From positions 25,408,710-25,472,709 of the forward strand of contig NC_133218.1 of NCBI RefSeq assembly GCF_040436345.1: a stretch of DNA of 64,000 nucleotides. The letters run 5' to 3'. Shown piece by piece: positions 59,468 through 64,000 of the stretch. The stretch comes from Pagrus major (lineage: Eukaryota > Chordata > Actinopteri > Spariformes > Sparidae). The position numbers and the translations under genes are program-made. Below the pieces are notes generated by a model that was not told where the DNA came from, made no database searches, and worked only from the letters and a program-made list of their open reading frames with translations. The first letter of the stretch is position 1. Each line of letters begins with the position of its first letter.

Positions 59468-59610
59468 GCGAGAGAGAGAGAGAGGGAGAGGAGAGAGAGA
59501 GAGAGACATAGAGAAAAAGAGAGAGAGAAAAAGAGAGACATAGAGAGTGAGGGAGAGAGAGAGAGAGACAGAGCCATAGAGAGAGAAAGAGAGAGAGAGA
59601 GAGGGAGAGC
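59468..59610. repeat. (GA)n-rich tract in gnao1 5' region
   Basis: About 140 bases of GAGAGA with AAA and CATA interruptions, 290-430 bases upstream of the ATG, probably in or beside the 5' UTR. It produces serine/leucine-rich chance ORFs on the opposite strand. Confidence 0.9.
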
Positions 59611-59840
59611 TCCAGGCCCCCCCTCCCCACCTAACAACAACCCCAACCCCGCAGGCTCGAGCACATCGACCCCACCCCCCAATCCCCTCTGAGAGAGGAG
59701 ACCGAGCGAGGAGGCAGAGACAGAGTCACGGAGAAAAGACCGCTTCGGGATCCCGGCTCTGTTCTGCCCTCAATCCGGGCCTAATGCTGTAGCAGACCGC
59801 GCAGGAGGAGAGCCCGAGCGAGAGACAGCGCACTGATTGA

Positions 59841-64000
<4,160 letters not shown>

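Noticed and set aside
59412-59682. Minus-strand Leu/Ser-rich ORFs upstream of gnao1
   Set aside because: Direct translation of the (GA)n tract.

Overview
The window is vertebrate nuclear DNA, almost certainly from a teleost fish. Proteins read as short exons separated by GT-AG introns, the orthologues are vertebrate-specific (ripor1, ctcf, a carmil2-type gene, nudt21, ogfod1, tradd, gnao1), introns are small, and introns and intergenic DNA carry many short inverted-repeat transposons and microsatellites of the kind common in percomorph fishes. The species cannot be named from the sequence. There is no prokaryotic, phage, CRISPR or plasmid content.

Layout. 1-10.2 kb, minus strand: 5' two thirds of ripor1 (fam65a), with the 3' end beyond the left edge. 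10.2-15 kb: intergenic, repeat-rich, with one small promoter-like block of unknown ownership at 12.5-12.8 kb. 15.0-23.7 kb, minus strand: complete ctcf with all 11 zinc fingers. 25.6-30.3 kb, plus strand: the capping-protein-binding C-terminal half of a CARMIL2-type gene, without the PH/LRR half that should precede it. 31.9-35.7 kb, plus: complete nudt21 (CFIm25). 36.7-43.0 kb, plus: complete ogfod1. 44.7-56.2 kb, plus: tradd, with an upstream noncoding exon and four coding exons. 59.4-64.0 kb, plus: gnao1 exons 1-6, running off the right edge in the switch II exon.

Gene order agrees with two segments of human chromosome 16q from general knowledge (RIPOR1-CTCF-CARMIL2 and TRADD in 16q22; NUDT21-OGFOD1 and GNAO1 in 16q13), here brought together in 64 kb. 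The genes are not a pathway. They are neighbours with separate jobs: Rho-linked polarity (ripor1), chromatin looping (ctcf), actin capping regulation (carmil2), mRNA 3'-end choice (nudt21), ribosomal protein hydroxylation (ogfod1), TNF receptor signalling (tradd) and Go signalling (gnao1).

Points that most deserve a second look are the headless CARMIL2-type gene; the ctcf N-terminus lacking the KTYQR motif; CTCF-motif matches near ctcf and in its neighbours; two GC-AG introns; several families of TTAA-flanked inverted-repeat elements; and the orphan X-box/ETS block. Exon boundaries were placed by hand from frame, splice consensus and remembered family sequence. Every internal exon set keeps frame, but no alignment was run.
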